Assembly: GCA_003151275.1 (NCBI GenBank)
Contig: PLXC01000141.1
Location: 1-28,848 of the forward strand
Length of the DNA: 28,848 bases
Reading direction: 5' to 3'
Source: Candidatus Melainabacteria bacterium
Lineage (GTDB): Bacteria; Cyanobacteriota; Vampirovibrionia; Obscuribacterales; Obscuribacteraceae
Positions 15,326 to 23,175 of the stretch are shown piece by piece (position 1 is the first letter of the stretch; every line of letters begins with the position of its first letter). The translations under genes and the position numbers were made by a program. The notes under the pieces were generated by a model. It was not told the DNA's origin. It worked only from the letters and a program-made list of their open reading frames with translations, and did no database searches.

Positions 15326-15762
15326 AGTGAACCTCCAAATTGAACTCATAGTTTACAGGCCAAATTGCTTAATCTCGACACTACAGAGCAAAATTTGCGC
15401 ACACACAACAAAACCGCCGCATTTGCAACCAAGTTCCAAGCAGGATTGGTATTTGAGCATCAAAAAATAAAATGGTGAAGGCGGAGTGTTTGGCGTCCCC
15501 GCTGATTCCTTCTAAAGGACCGAAAATGCCAGCCTGGTCTGCATCAACAACTTTAACACCAAAGAAGCGTTTCATCCGACTTGGTGTTTCACCTGACCAT
15601 ATCCTGCATATGCCTCAAGGCATACTACGATGCATCCGTTGGATTTGTTTAGAGCTCTGTTCAGCTAAACTAATGGACGTTCTGCTAGCCGTTGAGCGAT
15701 GTCGAATTGCAGTGCAGCTCTCTCCCCCCCTTCAATCATGGGACCCAGACCATGAACAATAA
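15326..15762. other. Intergenic stretch without a convincing gene
   Basis: This 437-bp stretch has short open frames on both strands but none with a good ribosome-binding site and family features. It holds inverted repeats ACACCAA...TTGGTGT (about 15559-15590) and TATGCC-tcaa-GGCATA (15609-15624). A minus-strand frame starting MKRFFGVKVVDADQAGIFGP near 15575 has protein-like composition and could be a remnant, but I cannot name it. The promoter of the thaumatin-like gene should lie at its left end. Confidence 0.5.
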
Positions 15763-16168
15763 GGCACCGGGGAGTGGCTCGCCCGCGAGATTGTAAGGGA
15801 CGTACAAAGAGGCCGAGCAAATTTTATAGTCAGTACCGGCGACCTTGTTTGGTGGGGCAAGCAGGGCGACCCGCCCTCAACAAACCCTTATTGGAAGCTG
15901 GTCTACGAGGAGGTCCTGAAGAATCTGCCGGCTCCAGACGATAAAATGCTCGCCGCCGGATCCAATTCTTCCGGGCAGAAGCCATTTCAAAGTACCGGAC
16001 GGTTACCCGAAGGATCTCTATTGGAAGGGAGCGGACCGCAAGGAAGACTACAACTACTTGCTTGTCGACGTACAGCCTGGAAAGAAAACGAAGTTTACCC
16101 TCAATCGCTTGCGTCCATGGTCTTCGGAGCCATTCGCGACTGTACAGCTGTTTGACTCCTCAAAATGA
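15763..16168 (+). pseudogene. Truncated, frameshifted metallophosphoesterase
   Basis: Two parts of a calcineurin-like metallophosphoesterase are visible in different frames. Bases ~15763-15965 encode GTGEWLAREIVRDVQRGRAN, then FIVSTGDLVWWGKQGDPPST and NPYWKLVYEEVLKNLPAPDD. This carries the family's GD metal-ligand motif and its usual spacing to a 'PYW...LP' helix. Bases ~15983-16168 encode, in another frame, FKVPDGYPKDLYWKGADRKE and a C-terminus ending VQLFDSSK, typical of the end of such proteins. The N-terminus, the GNHE motif and the catalytic middle are missing, and a TAA stop at 15760 closes the frame upstream. The gene is a remnant with 5' loss and a large internal deletion. Such enzymes cleave phosphomonoesters or diesters; this one cannot. 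Confidence 0.8.
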
Positions 16169-16202
16169 TGGTCATAGCGCCAAGAACAACAGCCTTGTTC
16201 TT

Positions 16203-16218
16203 GCACCTCATATAGTGC
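16203..16218. repeat. GCACC-type palindrome, copy 3
   Basis: GCACCTCATATAGTGC belongs to the dispersed palindrome family. It is followed by CCAACCAAAT, comparable to CTAATCAAAT after the copy at 18142. It lies in a 200-bp spacer between the metallophosphoesterase remnant and the zinc-ribbon gene. Confidence 0.6.
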
Positions 16219-16369
16219 CCAACCAAATCGCGCGCGCAGAAAGTATGCTTGACAGGGGTCAAGATGTTGGCACTAAAATTGCAAATGTTGCCGTGTGAAC
16301 GGATGTAGCATAAAATAACGCTCAACCGGTTTGCAAGCCGCGATGTGACCATAGGGGAATCAGGAAAAT

Positions 16370-16741
16370 ATGCAGAGTCTAGACGGAACAAAGCGTTGTC
16401 CAATGTGCGCATTTGAGGTGACTGAAGACGCGGCAGTATGCGGAAAGTGCGGTCTCTCACTGGTGGGGCAACAGCAGTTGTCACTTGGCAGTTTCAAGTT
16501 ATCTGCGCTTCCACCTGAAGGTGCAAATGTAGTTGAAGAGTCTCCTAAAATCAAAACAACCATCAGCTCCAGCCACGAAGAGAAGCCGCCGATTTTCGAC
16601 TCGCCATCGCCATCGCCATCACCTACACCATCTCCATCTCCATCTCCATCTCCATCATCTACACCACTGCCTACACCAGCCCCCGTGTTGCCGCCTCGCA
16701 AAGGATTTCTGGATTGGCTACGCAGCTTATTTAAACGATAA
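16370..16741 (+). CDS. Zinc-ribbon protein with Ser-Pro repeat linker
   Basis: A 123-residue protein. The N-terminus carries a compact zinc ribbon, CPMC (residues 10-13) and CGKCG (24-28), giving four cysteine ligands. The middle (about 77-107) is an almost pure Ser-Pro/Thr-Pro linker encoded by CCATCT-type hexamers. The C-terminus is an amphipathic basic helix, GFLDWLRSLFKR, that could touch a membrane. The layout suggests an adaptor linking two surfaces; no function is known. ATG at 16370 has AGGA six bases upstream. The next gene starts six bases after the stop, so the two probably form an operon. Confidence 0.75.
   Translation: MQSLDGTKRCPMCAFEVTEDAAVCGKCGLSLVGQQQLSLGSFKLSALPPEGANVVEESPKIKTTISSSHEEKPPIFDSPSPSPSPTPSPSPSPSPSSTPLPTPAPVLPPRKGFLDWLRSLFKR
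16601..16665. repeat. CCATCN hexanucleotide microsatellite
   Basis: Tandem CCATCG/CCATCT units encode the Ser-Pro repeats of the zinc-ribbon protein. Repeat-number changes would stay in frame and vary linker length between strains. Confidence 0.85.
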
Positions 16742-16747
16742 GAAGCC

Positions 16748-18136
16748 GTGGACTTTGTCATTTTGAGACATATTTCCTTTGTAAGCATCCTGATCATTCT
16801 TTTCTTGCACCCACAACTCTGTTGGTGCCAAGACAGCAATCAGCTCACAGACACAACGGCGCCTGCAAGCCAGGAACGAATTAACGCGATCGATCGATCT
16901 TTGCTGCTCGAATTCATCAAACTAGCGCGATTCAACATTCGATTTCATCAAGAAGCAAATCGGCACCAGAAATGGCGAGCATTGACATATGCGACCGGTC
17001 GGGAGGCTGGAACGGCTGTCTCGTTTGCCGCCAGTCTGATTGATCTCAAACAGCGAGTTCGTGGTCTAGACGATCCGTCTCTTATCTCTAGGAACACGCT
17101 AAAAAACGTAGTTACAACTTCACTTGTCGGCAATGCGATCAGCGGTTCGGCCTCAAGCTTAGAACTGGCACAGAACACATGGATCATGTTGCAGGCAGAC
17201 AAGCAAGGCTATTCCCCGAAGGCATCCATTGCCTTCGTAAAAGACATAGTTAAAACTACCGACAGATTTTTCGAGGAGCGGGAAAGTCTCGTCGCCATCT
17301 ATCCGTCGCAACTACAGCGACAGCGTCGAGTCTATGAAATCGAGGCTGTTCTACTCCATCAAATACGCCAACAGCTTATCTTCGAATTCAGCACATGGAG
17401 CTGTTTTTCCAGAGCTCAAGCGTGGCGAGAGAACACGTTCTACAGCATTGATGCGCTACAGAATTTCACAAGAATGAGCGCATCAGTAATTGGTCTGAAG
17501 GGCTTCACTCAACCTAACTTGGGTGGAGCCGCCGCTATCACTACAGTCGTCGCGAATACGGCCGCTACTCTCAATCCGCTCATATGCGGATTAGTCGGAC
17601 TGTCGATGCGTAAATATCAGCTCAAGAAACTGGCAAAGGAATTTTCGATCAATCGTCCCACTATGTCGGATGACTCGTTGACTGAGCTTAAGGTGAATGA
17701 AAAAGATTACCCGAAAGAGAGCGAAGCAAAATTGCTGGACGAGGCCATATCGATGGAAGAGAAGTCGGAGAGATTCGATCTGGTTTTGGACCGCGAAAGA
17801 AGAGAGATCGAGCGACTGCGACGAGTGGCACAGCAGCAGACTATCGCAGGACCGCTGATTGGTCTGACTAGTATGCCAGCCTCCATACTTGGCACCATCG
17901 CATTCTATGATTATCGAAATGACAGAGAGACGACTAACAAATTATTGTTTGCCGGTCGAATCTCGGCTCTGTCAGGGCAAGCGTACGCTCTCGTTCAAAC
18001 ACCGTACACGATGATTGCAGGCATGCGCAAAAACAGTCAACTGAAAAGACGTGGCGAATTGCCATCTCAACTGCTCGAAGAACGACTGAATAATCTTGAT
18101 CTGCTGGAAGAGCGAATTAAATCGAGATTACGATGA
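16748..18136 (+). CDS. Exported or membrane-associated orphan protein
   Basis: A 462-residue protein I do not recognise. Residues ~5-27 are a signal peptide or anchor (ILRHISFVSILIILFLH). A helical region follows (about 45-250). Hydrophobic segments lie at about 259-285 (AAAITTVVANTAATLNPLIC) and 366-388 (IAGPLIGLTSMPASILGTIA). Between them is a charged, probably coiled-coil stretch (about 325-365), and the C-terminus (LLEERLNNLDLLEERIKSRL) also looks coiled. GTG at 16748 was chosen because the signal segment begins there; its ribosome-binding site is weak, which fits coupling to the zinc-ribbon gene six bases upstream. The pair may work together at the envelope; that is inference. Confidence 0.7.
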   Translation: MDFVILRHISFVSILIILFLHPQLCWCQDSNQLTDTTAPASQERINAIDRSLLLEFIKLARFNIRFHQEANRHQKWRALTYATGREAGTAVSFAASLIDLKQRVRGLDDPSLISRNTLKNVVTTSLVGNAISGSASSLELAQNTWIMLQADKQGYSPKASIAFVKDIVKTTDRFFEERESLVAIYPSQLQRQRRVYEIEAVLLHQIRQQLIFEFSTWSCFSRAQAWRENTFYSIDALQNFTRMSASVIGLKGFTQPNLGGAAAITTVVANTAATLNPLICGLVGLSMRKYQLKKLAKEFSINRPTMSDDSLTELKVNEKDYPKESEAKLLDEAISMEEKSERFDLVLDRERREIERLRRVAQQQTIAGPLIGLTSMPASILGTIAFYDYRNDRETTNKLLFAGRISALSGQAYALVQTPYTMIAGMRKNSQLKRRGELPSQLLEERLNNLDLLEERIKSRLR

Positions 18137-18141
18137 CCGAT

Positions 18142-18155
18142 CACCGTATATAGTG
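18142..18155. repeat. GCACC-type palindrome, copy 4
   Basis: CACCGTATATAGTG followed by CCTAATCAAAT lies six bases after the stop of the membrane-associated orphan gene. Same family as copies at 1109, 3028, 16203 and 19914. Confidence 0.6.
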
Positions 18156-18199
18156 CCTAATCAAATGCCTGCAAGGATCGAACCGGGCATCACGGCCAT

Positions 18200-19152
18200 T
18201 TAGTCAGTCACCATGCCGCCCAAATCGGCAGTGGTCTGCTGGAGCTCTTTTAGCTTCAGTTGGTTAGCAGTGCCATGATTCATCAACCAGCTTCCAACTG
18301 CGTCGATTACAGGCGAACGCATGTGGGCGGTCTCTAACTGCAGGTGCCCAAAGTTCCCTCGCCATGCCAGATTTTGATCATCTGAAGGCATGCTGTTCAT
18401 CAATTCGGTTACATGCTTTGGAGAGACACAGCCATCGCGACTACCTTGAATTATCAACACGGGCAGATGTTTGTCCGTTGTCTTTCCCCAGCTAATTGTT
18501 TTGGCGACAAACTTGTCAGTGGACAGCAGCGCCTTTAGAGGCAGTTCCTGCAACACCATCGGATCATCCATAAGTCCTTGCCTGATTTGTCCCTTGCCTC
18601 GATACATAGCTTTATTGACTTTCACCGCCGGAGCCGACAGAACAATTCCGTTTACAAGCCCCGGATGTTCGCCAGCGAGCCGAACGCAAAAGGTACATCC
18701 CAAACTCCGCCAAGGGCGAGCAGGCGCAGATTAGGATACTTTGCCTTAATTAGCTCAGCCAGTTTGACTATGTCCTGATAACTCTTTTCGTGATTTACCT
18801 TGGTTTTGTCATCTTCTGCTGTGCTGAATTGCTTTTTATCGTCAAAGTGGCATCGCCCAAAACCGCGCATATCAAGGGAGACAAAACCAATTCCGTTGAC
18901 AGCAAGGCTGCGCGCCAGAATTCTGAACCGTCGACCGTGAAGGGTGAGCCCATGAACTCCGAGAACAATGGCTTTCGGCGGACCGTCTACCGGCATCCAT
19001 TCATAGGTCGGCATATCGAGGGCTTTAGTGAAGGCACCATCTTCGGTGTATGAATACTTGGCCGCTAAACGTACTTTCTGATCTATGATCCAAGGCAAGC
19101 TTTGCGCGCCAAAGGTCGACCAGCCTATGAAAAGGTCAGGCAGTGGGTGCAA
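18200..19152 (-). pseudogene. Alpha/beta hydrolase frameshifted at the nucleophile elbow
   Basis: Two overlapping frames together make one lysophospholipase-type serine hydrolase of about 315 residues. The N-terminal frame (from TTG 19152) carries PKAIVLGVHGLTLHGRRF (oxyanion region) and FVSLDMRGFGRC. It then runs to KYPNLRLLALGG, after which the frame is lost. The second frame resumes as LGCTFCVRLAGEHPGLVNG, then IVLSAPA, and supplies the acid and base regions LIIQGSRDGCVSP (Asp) and NFGHLQLE (His). The junction, near 18704-18711, falls exactly at the expected G-x-S-x-G. One missing base (for instance GGCGGGAGT shortened to GGCGGAGT) explains it. All other hallmarks are intact, so the mutation is recent or a sequencing error. 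The substrate would have been a lipid or small ester. Confidence 0.85.
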
Positions 19153-19268
19153 TAATTGCCCAACTCATCACTGCTATGATTGCTAGGCTTAATCGTCCCT
19201 CGGATGGATGGCTGATTGGCAGCCACAATTCTATGATTGACCAGAGTAGGACATAGAGGTGATGATAC

Positions 19269-19820
19269 TTGGGACTACTTGTTGTTCTTGCGGCGATAGG
19301 AATCGCCTTCGTCTTTTTGGTCTATGGTGGCGCCATGGTAGCAATGGATTCAAGCAGAGGCGTGCAAACGTCGCTGCCAACAAAGATGCCGGCACCGTGG
19401 CTGGTGGCTATTATGTGTTTGTTACTTGCGGGTGCTTTTTTCGCCTGGGAGAATTTTGACTATCAAAAGGCTGATCAAGCAAAGACCTGGCCGGTAACGA
19501 AGGGGACTGTGGAGAAAACCTGGGGTGAACATAGACGCAGTGGTGGAACGACTTACTACTGTAATTACTCGTATCAGTTGGACGGAAAGAAATACACGTC
19601 GTCACAAATTCATGTCGGTGATAATTACGATAACTGGCCTTTCGAAAAGGATAAAGAGTTGACAGTTCACTATAATCCAGCAGATCCATCCGATGCAGTA
19701 ATCAAGACATCATTGATCTTAAACTCAAAAGGAGCCTGGGCAATGGGCAGCCTCCTCATCGCGGGTCTTGCTTTCATCGCCGGGTTTGCATCTGACTATT
19801 CAGGCAAAAAGGCAAACTAG
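19269..19820 (+). CDS. DUF3592 membrane protein
   Basis: A 183-residue inner-membrane protein. Hydrophobic helices lie at about residues 3-24, 42-60 and 155-173, and the soluble domain sits between the second and third. The soluble part has the DUF3592 pattern: TWPVTKGTVEKTWGEHRRSG, YYCNYSYQLDGKKYTSSQIH, ELTVHYNPADPSDAVI. The family is widespread and its function is not established. TTG at 19269 was chosen because AGAGGTG lies about eight bases upstream and the frame gives a good first helix. It is transcribed divergently from the frameshifted hydrolase. Confidence 0.85.
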   Translation: MGLLVVLAAIGIAFVFLVYGGAMVAMDSSRGVQTSLPTKMPAPWLVAIMCLLLAGAFFAWENFDYQKADQAKTWPVTKGTVEKTWGEHRRSGGTTYYCNYSYQLDGKKYTSSQIHVGDNYDNWPFEKDKELTVHYNPADPSDAVIKTSLILNSKGAWAMGSLLIAGLAFIAGFASDYSGKKAN

Positions 19821-19913
19821 TGGGATTATTCGAGAAGACGGCTAGAGTTGCTCTAGAGAGTCGAAAAATGGTAATAATTATGTGAGGAGTCCGCATCAAA
19901 GGAGCAATCATTC

Positions 19914-19929
19914 GCACCGTATATGGTGC
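19914..19929. repeat. GCACC-type palindrome, copy 5
   Basis: GCACCGTATATGGTGC is the most symmetrical copy of the dispersed family (one mismatched pair next to the centre). It lies between the DUF3592 gene and the exonuclease remnant. Confidence 0.65.
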
Positions 19930-19998
19930 AACAGATCGCATTCAGGATTCGTTTTTTTTAACTGACTGGTAATTCAGCAGCCGCACCGGAGAACTTGC

Positions 19999-20420
19999 AT
20001 GACAGCGAAAATCGAAATATATGTCAGTACAGACATCGAGACTGACGGTCCAATTCCAGGGCCGCATTCCATGCTCAGTTTTGCCTCAGCAGCCTACACA
20101 CCGCAAAAGACTCTAATCAGCACTTTTGCTGCTAACCTCCTGGAATTACCAGGCGCCAGCGGTCATCCCAAGACTATGGACGGTATCTGATTAAGTTCAC
20201 GGGAGAAAGTCCATTTTCCCACTCAGCAGTCGATATAAAAACGTATTCCATGGCACTGTTGAAAAAGGGCTATAGAGACTCCAGCAAGCGCAATATGCCT
20301 AGAGAATGGTTTGACGATTTGCCCCATTCTCATGTCGCGCTCGACAATGCCCTTGAACAAGGTGCTATTTTTTGCAATATGCTGACCACCAATCTGGTCG
20401 TGGAAAATCTGACAATTTGA
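19999..20420 (+). pseudogene. DEDD-type 3'-5' exonuclease with internal deletion
   Basis: The intact family (RNase T / DnaQ-like) trims RNA or DNA from the 3' end. The N-terminal frame from ATG 19999 has the first acidic motif, [20 protein letters not shown] (D-x-E), and stops at TGA 20188-20190 after [10 protein letters not shown] second frame takes over at 20184 ([20 protein letters not shown]), continues through [20 protein letters not shown], which contains the late His-x4-Asp motif, and ends at TGA 20418. The segment that normally lies between, with the middle acidic motif, is absent. A deletion with frameshift therefore joined the two ends. The product would be inactive. It converges on the histidine kinase gene, 45 bases away. 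Confidence 0.85.
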
Positions 20421-20465
20421 TTATGCTCGGCGGCACTGTAGTGATCACGCCGAATGATCATTGCT

Positions 20466-22742
20466 TTATGTTGGATGGTCCGGAGAGATTAGTCCGCTAT
20501 CGGTACGACCAGCTGCGGCACTCGATTTCTGCGGCGTCGAGGCAAATGCTTCTTGCGGCATCATCGGTAGTTCCGCCCAGAATGTAGAACCCTTGTCGGG
20601 TTCGGATTCTACACCGATATTGCCGTTGTGCTGCTCAATGATTGCTTTGACGATAGCAAGCCCCAGCCCGGTGCCGGCTTTCTTTCTGGAACCACCGTCC
20701 AGTTGCTGGAATTTGTGAAAAAGCTTATGCATTTGTTCTCTGGCAATACCTGCACCATTGTCGATCACACTGAATCGGATCATGGATGAATCCATCTCAG
20801 TCACCTTGAGCGTCACCGTGCCTTGTTCAGGTGAATACTTGATGGCATTCGAGAGAAGATTTGTCAGCACCTCAATCATCCTGTCTTGATCGCAGATGAT
20901 GGGACCCTGCCAATCCACAGATTTGACAAGGCACACTCCATACTCTTGTGCCATGCCTTTAACTGCTTCCACTCCGAGCTCTGCCAGCTCCTGCGTGGTC
21001 ACTTCAGTAAGAGACAACTTGACCATTCCTGCTTCCATTTTGTCTATGTCCAATAGGTCATTGATCAGCCTGATCAGACGGTCGCATTCTTTTCGTCCAA
21101 TCGCCACCACTTTCTCGGCTTTCTGGGGCAAGGGACCGGATAACCCGCTCTCCATCAGCCGCAGTGAGGCGTGAATGGAGGTGAGCGGAGCACGCAGCTC
21201 ATGCGAGACTATTGAATAGAACTCTTTCAGACGTGCTTCTGCTTCCTTTCGTGCAGTTATGTCTTGTGAGATCCCGTAAACCGTTGTGTAACCGTTTGTC
21301 TTCGGGAACAAGTGTCCCCAGATCCAGTGCACACTCCCGTCACGATGTACGACGCGAAATTCCAGGCCGCGGGATTGCTCTTCCTCTGTTGCTTCTATCA
21401 TGAAGTGGCGTACTGCGGCGCGGTCGTCCTTGTGAACGTTCCTTAGAAACGAAAACCGGTTCTTAAGAACTTGCTCCGGGGTGACGTCGTACAACTGTTC
21501 AACCATCGGGCTGACGTATAACGCTCCTCGTTTATCATCGCGCGTGATTACGAAGGCTGCGTTGATATTTTCGGCCAGATGGCGGAACAAATCTTCGCTG
21601 CGCACAATTCGCTCTTTGTCTTGCTTTTGTTTTACTGCCACCGAAATACTGTCGGCCACATTTTCAAGAGAGACCAAAGTGCTCTTTGACAAACGACATC
21701 TGGCGAACAGTCCAATCACACCGATCAGCTCATTCTCAAGAATAAGTGGATAGCCGGCAAAAGCCACCATGCCTGTTTGTCGAGCCCAAGTCGGATTAGA
21801 TATTCGCGGATCATGCTGGAAGTCGTTAGTGAGAACTGGCTCTCGGGTCTTAGCAATTAACCCTATCTTCAATTGGTCCAGTAAGATACGGCTGTGTGCA
21901 CCATCCAGATGAGTGTACAATCCTGAGCTTGCCACCAGTTCCAGCACTTCTTCATTTCTGTTGAAGAGCCAGATCCGGGCGAAGGCCGCGTCTAAATCTC
22001 GCACCAATAGATCTGTGACCTTGCCCAGCATCGTCTCAAGCGGGAGATCTTCGGTCAACTGTTGATTTACAGTCGACATAAACGTGGCCAGCCTGGTCGC
22101 CTTTGTCTGAGCCTTGATGAAGTATAGAATCGGAAATGCACCACCAAGTACGATGAAGATGCAAATCGTCGCAAGGAACACGAGCATGAGCATGTTAAGG
22201 TCATTGTTGCGTGCCAGCTCATTTGATTGGCGGGCAAGAACTGATTTTTCTAGAACTCTTATTTTGGTGCTCGTTTGCTCGAGCGCCTCCAATGTTTGCA
22301 GGTGCTCAGGTTGTTGAATCAGTTTGGTGGCAGCCTCCAAACCCCGCCTGTTACGCAACTCAATTATCTGATCAAATTCCTTGGTTAAAGTCTTCAGGAT
22401 AGAGTCCATTCTCTCGTGCTCGACCTGACACTCTGGACTATCAGTTATCCGTCCTTCCAGCGTCGAGCCAAGCGCACGTAGCTTGCTCATTGAGTCTTTG
22501 TATCTAGCCAAATAGTTGAGCGCCCCAGTAAGGACGTAGCCGCGTTCAGCGACCTCAGCATCCCGCACATAGCGCAAAACGCGCTCAAGAGAATTGAGCG
22601 TTTCGTATGTGCGGATTACATTGTTGCGACTATAGATGACCGCTCGCTGTTGAAGGTAAGTCGACCACGTAGCCATTATTGTGGCAATCATGGCTACGAC
22701 AATGCCAAAGACTACAGCAACAGTGAACGGAGCAGCTTTCAT
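20466..22742 (-). CDS. CHASE3-GAF-PAS sensor histidine kinase
   Basis: A 758-residue membrane sensor. Transmembrane helices at about residues 7-29 and 184-207 enclose a CHASE3-type sensory domain (including RDAEVAERGYVLTG). Then come a GAF domain (about 230-370), a PAS/PAC domain (about 385-498, with FRVVHRDGSVHWIWG), the HisKA dimerisation helix with phospho-acceptor H514 (FYSIVSHELRAPLTSI), and the ATPase domain with N box (NLLSNAIKYS), DNGAG at 661 and GTGLGL at 690. All catalytic motifs are intact. It should phosphorylate a response regulator in reply to an envelope signal plus cytosolic GAF/PAS ligands. ATG at 22742 has GAGG seven bases upstream and is nine bases after the stand-alone receiver gene, clearly one operon. 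Confidence 0.95.
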   Translation of the reverse strand: MKAAPFTVAVVFGIVVAMIATIMATWSTYLQQRAVIYSRNNVIRTYETLNSLERVLRYVRDAEVAERGYVLTGALNYLARYKDSMSKLRALGSTLEGRITDSPECQVEHERMDSILKTLTKEFDQIIELRNRRGLEAATKLIQQPEHLQTLEALEQTSTKIRVLEKSVLARQSNELARNNDLNMLMLVFLATICIFIVLGGAFPILYFIKAQTKATRLATFMSTVNQQLTEDLPLETMLGKVTDLLVRDLDAAFARIWLFNRNEEVLELVASSGLYTHLDGAHSRILLDQLKIGLIAKTREPVLTNDFQHDPRISNPTWARQTGMVAFAGYPLILENELIGVIGLFARCRLSKSTLVSLENVADSISVAVKQKQDKERIVRSEDLFRHLAENINAAFVITRDDKRGALYVSPMVEQLYDVTPEQVLKNRFSFLRNVHKDDRAAVRHFMIEATEEEQSRGLEFRVVHRDGSVHWIWGHLFPKTNGYTTVYGISQDITARKEAEARLKEFYSIVSHELRAPLTSIHASLRLMESGLSGPLPQKAEKVVAIGRKECDRLIRLINDLLDIDKMEAGMVKLSLTEVTTQELAELGVEAVKGMAQEYGVCLVKSVDWQGPIICDQDRMIEVLTNLLSNAIKYSPEQGTVTLKVTEMDSSMIRFSVIDNGAGIAREQMHKLFHKFQQLDGGSRKKAGTGLGLAIVKAIIEQHNGNIGVESEPDKGSTFWAELPMMPQEAFASTPQKSSAAAGRTDSGLISPDHPT

Positions 22743-22751
22743 AGTTGAGCC

Positions 22752-23144
22752 TCAGTCTCGATGCGCAAGGATCTCTTCTATTTGCTCGGACAACGTGACT
22801 GGATCAAACGGTTTGGTGATCACCCCAGATAGACCGGATTTAAGAAATTGCTCCACCTCCTTGGGCTCAGTCTTTCCTGTCATTAGAATCACCGGTATGT
22901 CTTTCAATTCCGGATCTTCCTGCAATTTTGCAAAAGCTTCCAAGCCATTCATATCAGGCATTACGAAATCTAGAAGAATCAGATCGGGGTGAGACTTTTT
23001 AGCTTTCTCAAGTCCTTCGCTTGCTGAGGCTGCCAGCTCAATCTTCCAGTCGGTCATGCCTTCCAGACCCATTAAGGCAAGCTCGCGGACGCTGTCGTCG
23101 TCATCAATCAGCAAGACTTGCTGTAGCTTTACAGTGCTGTTCAT
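22752..23144 (-). CDS. Single-domain response regulator
   Basis: A 130-residue CheY-like receiver without output domain. The acidic pocket D14-D17, phospho-acceptor D59 (LILLDFVMPDMNG), switch residue T89 (ILMTG) and K111 (TKPFD) are all present. It most likely passes phosphate between the kinase and the HPt domain of the upstream regulator, or acts by protein contact. ATG at 23144 has GGGGGAG five bases upstream; the frame stays open to 23231, overlapping the previous gene, but those starts lack support. It lies between the two other phosphorelay genes. Confidence 0.93.
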   Translation of the reverse strand: MNSTVKLQQVLLIDDDDSVRELALMGLEGMTDWKIELAASASEGLEKAKKSHPDLILLDFVMPDMNGLEAFAKLQEDPELKDIPVILMTGKTEPKEVEQFLKSGLSGVITKPFDPVTLSEQIEEILAHRD

Positions 23145-23175
23145 AGTGCTCCCCCCCATTGCCATTCTATTCCGC

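Noticed and set aside
15472..15762. A 96-codon plus-strand frame before the metallophosphoesterase remnant
   Set aside because: No ribosome-binding site, atypical composition, and it overlaps an equally plausible minus-strand frame. It may be noise or a remnant.
16601..16665. The hexanucleotide array as a possible CRISPR-like array
   Set aside because: There are no spacers; the units are simple tandem hexamers encoding Ser-Pro repeats.
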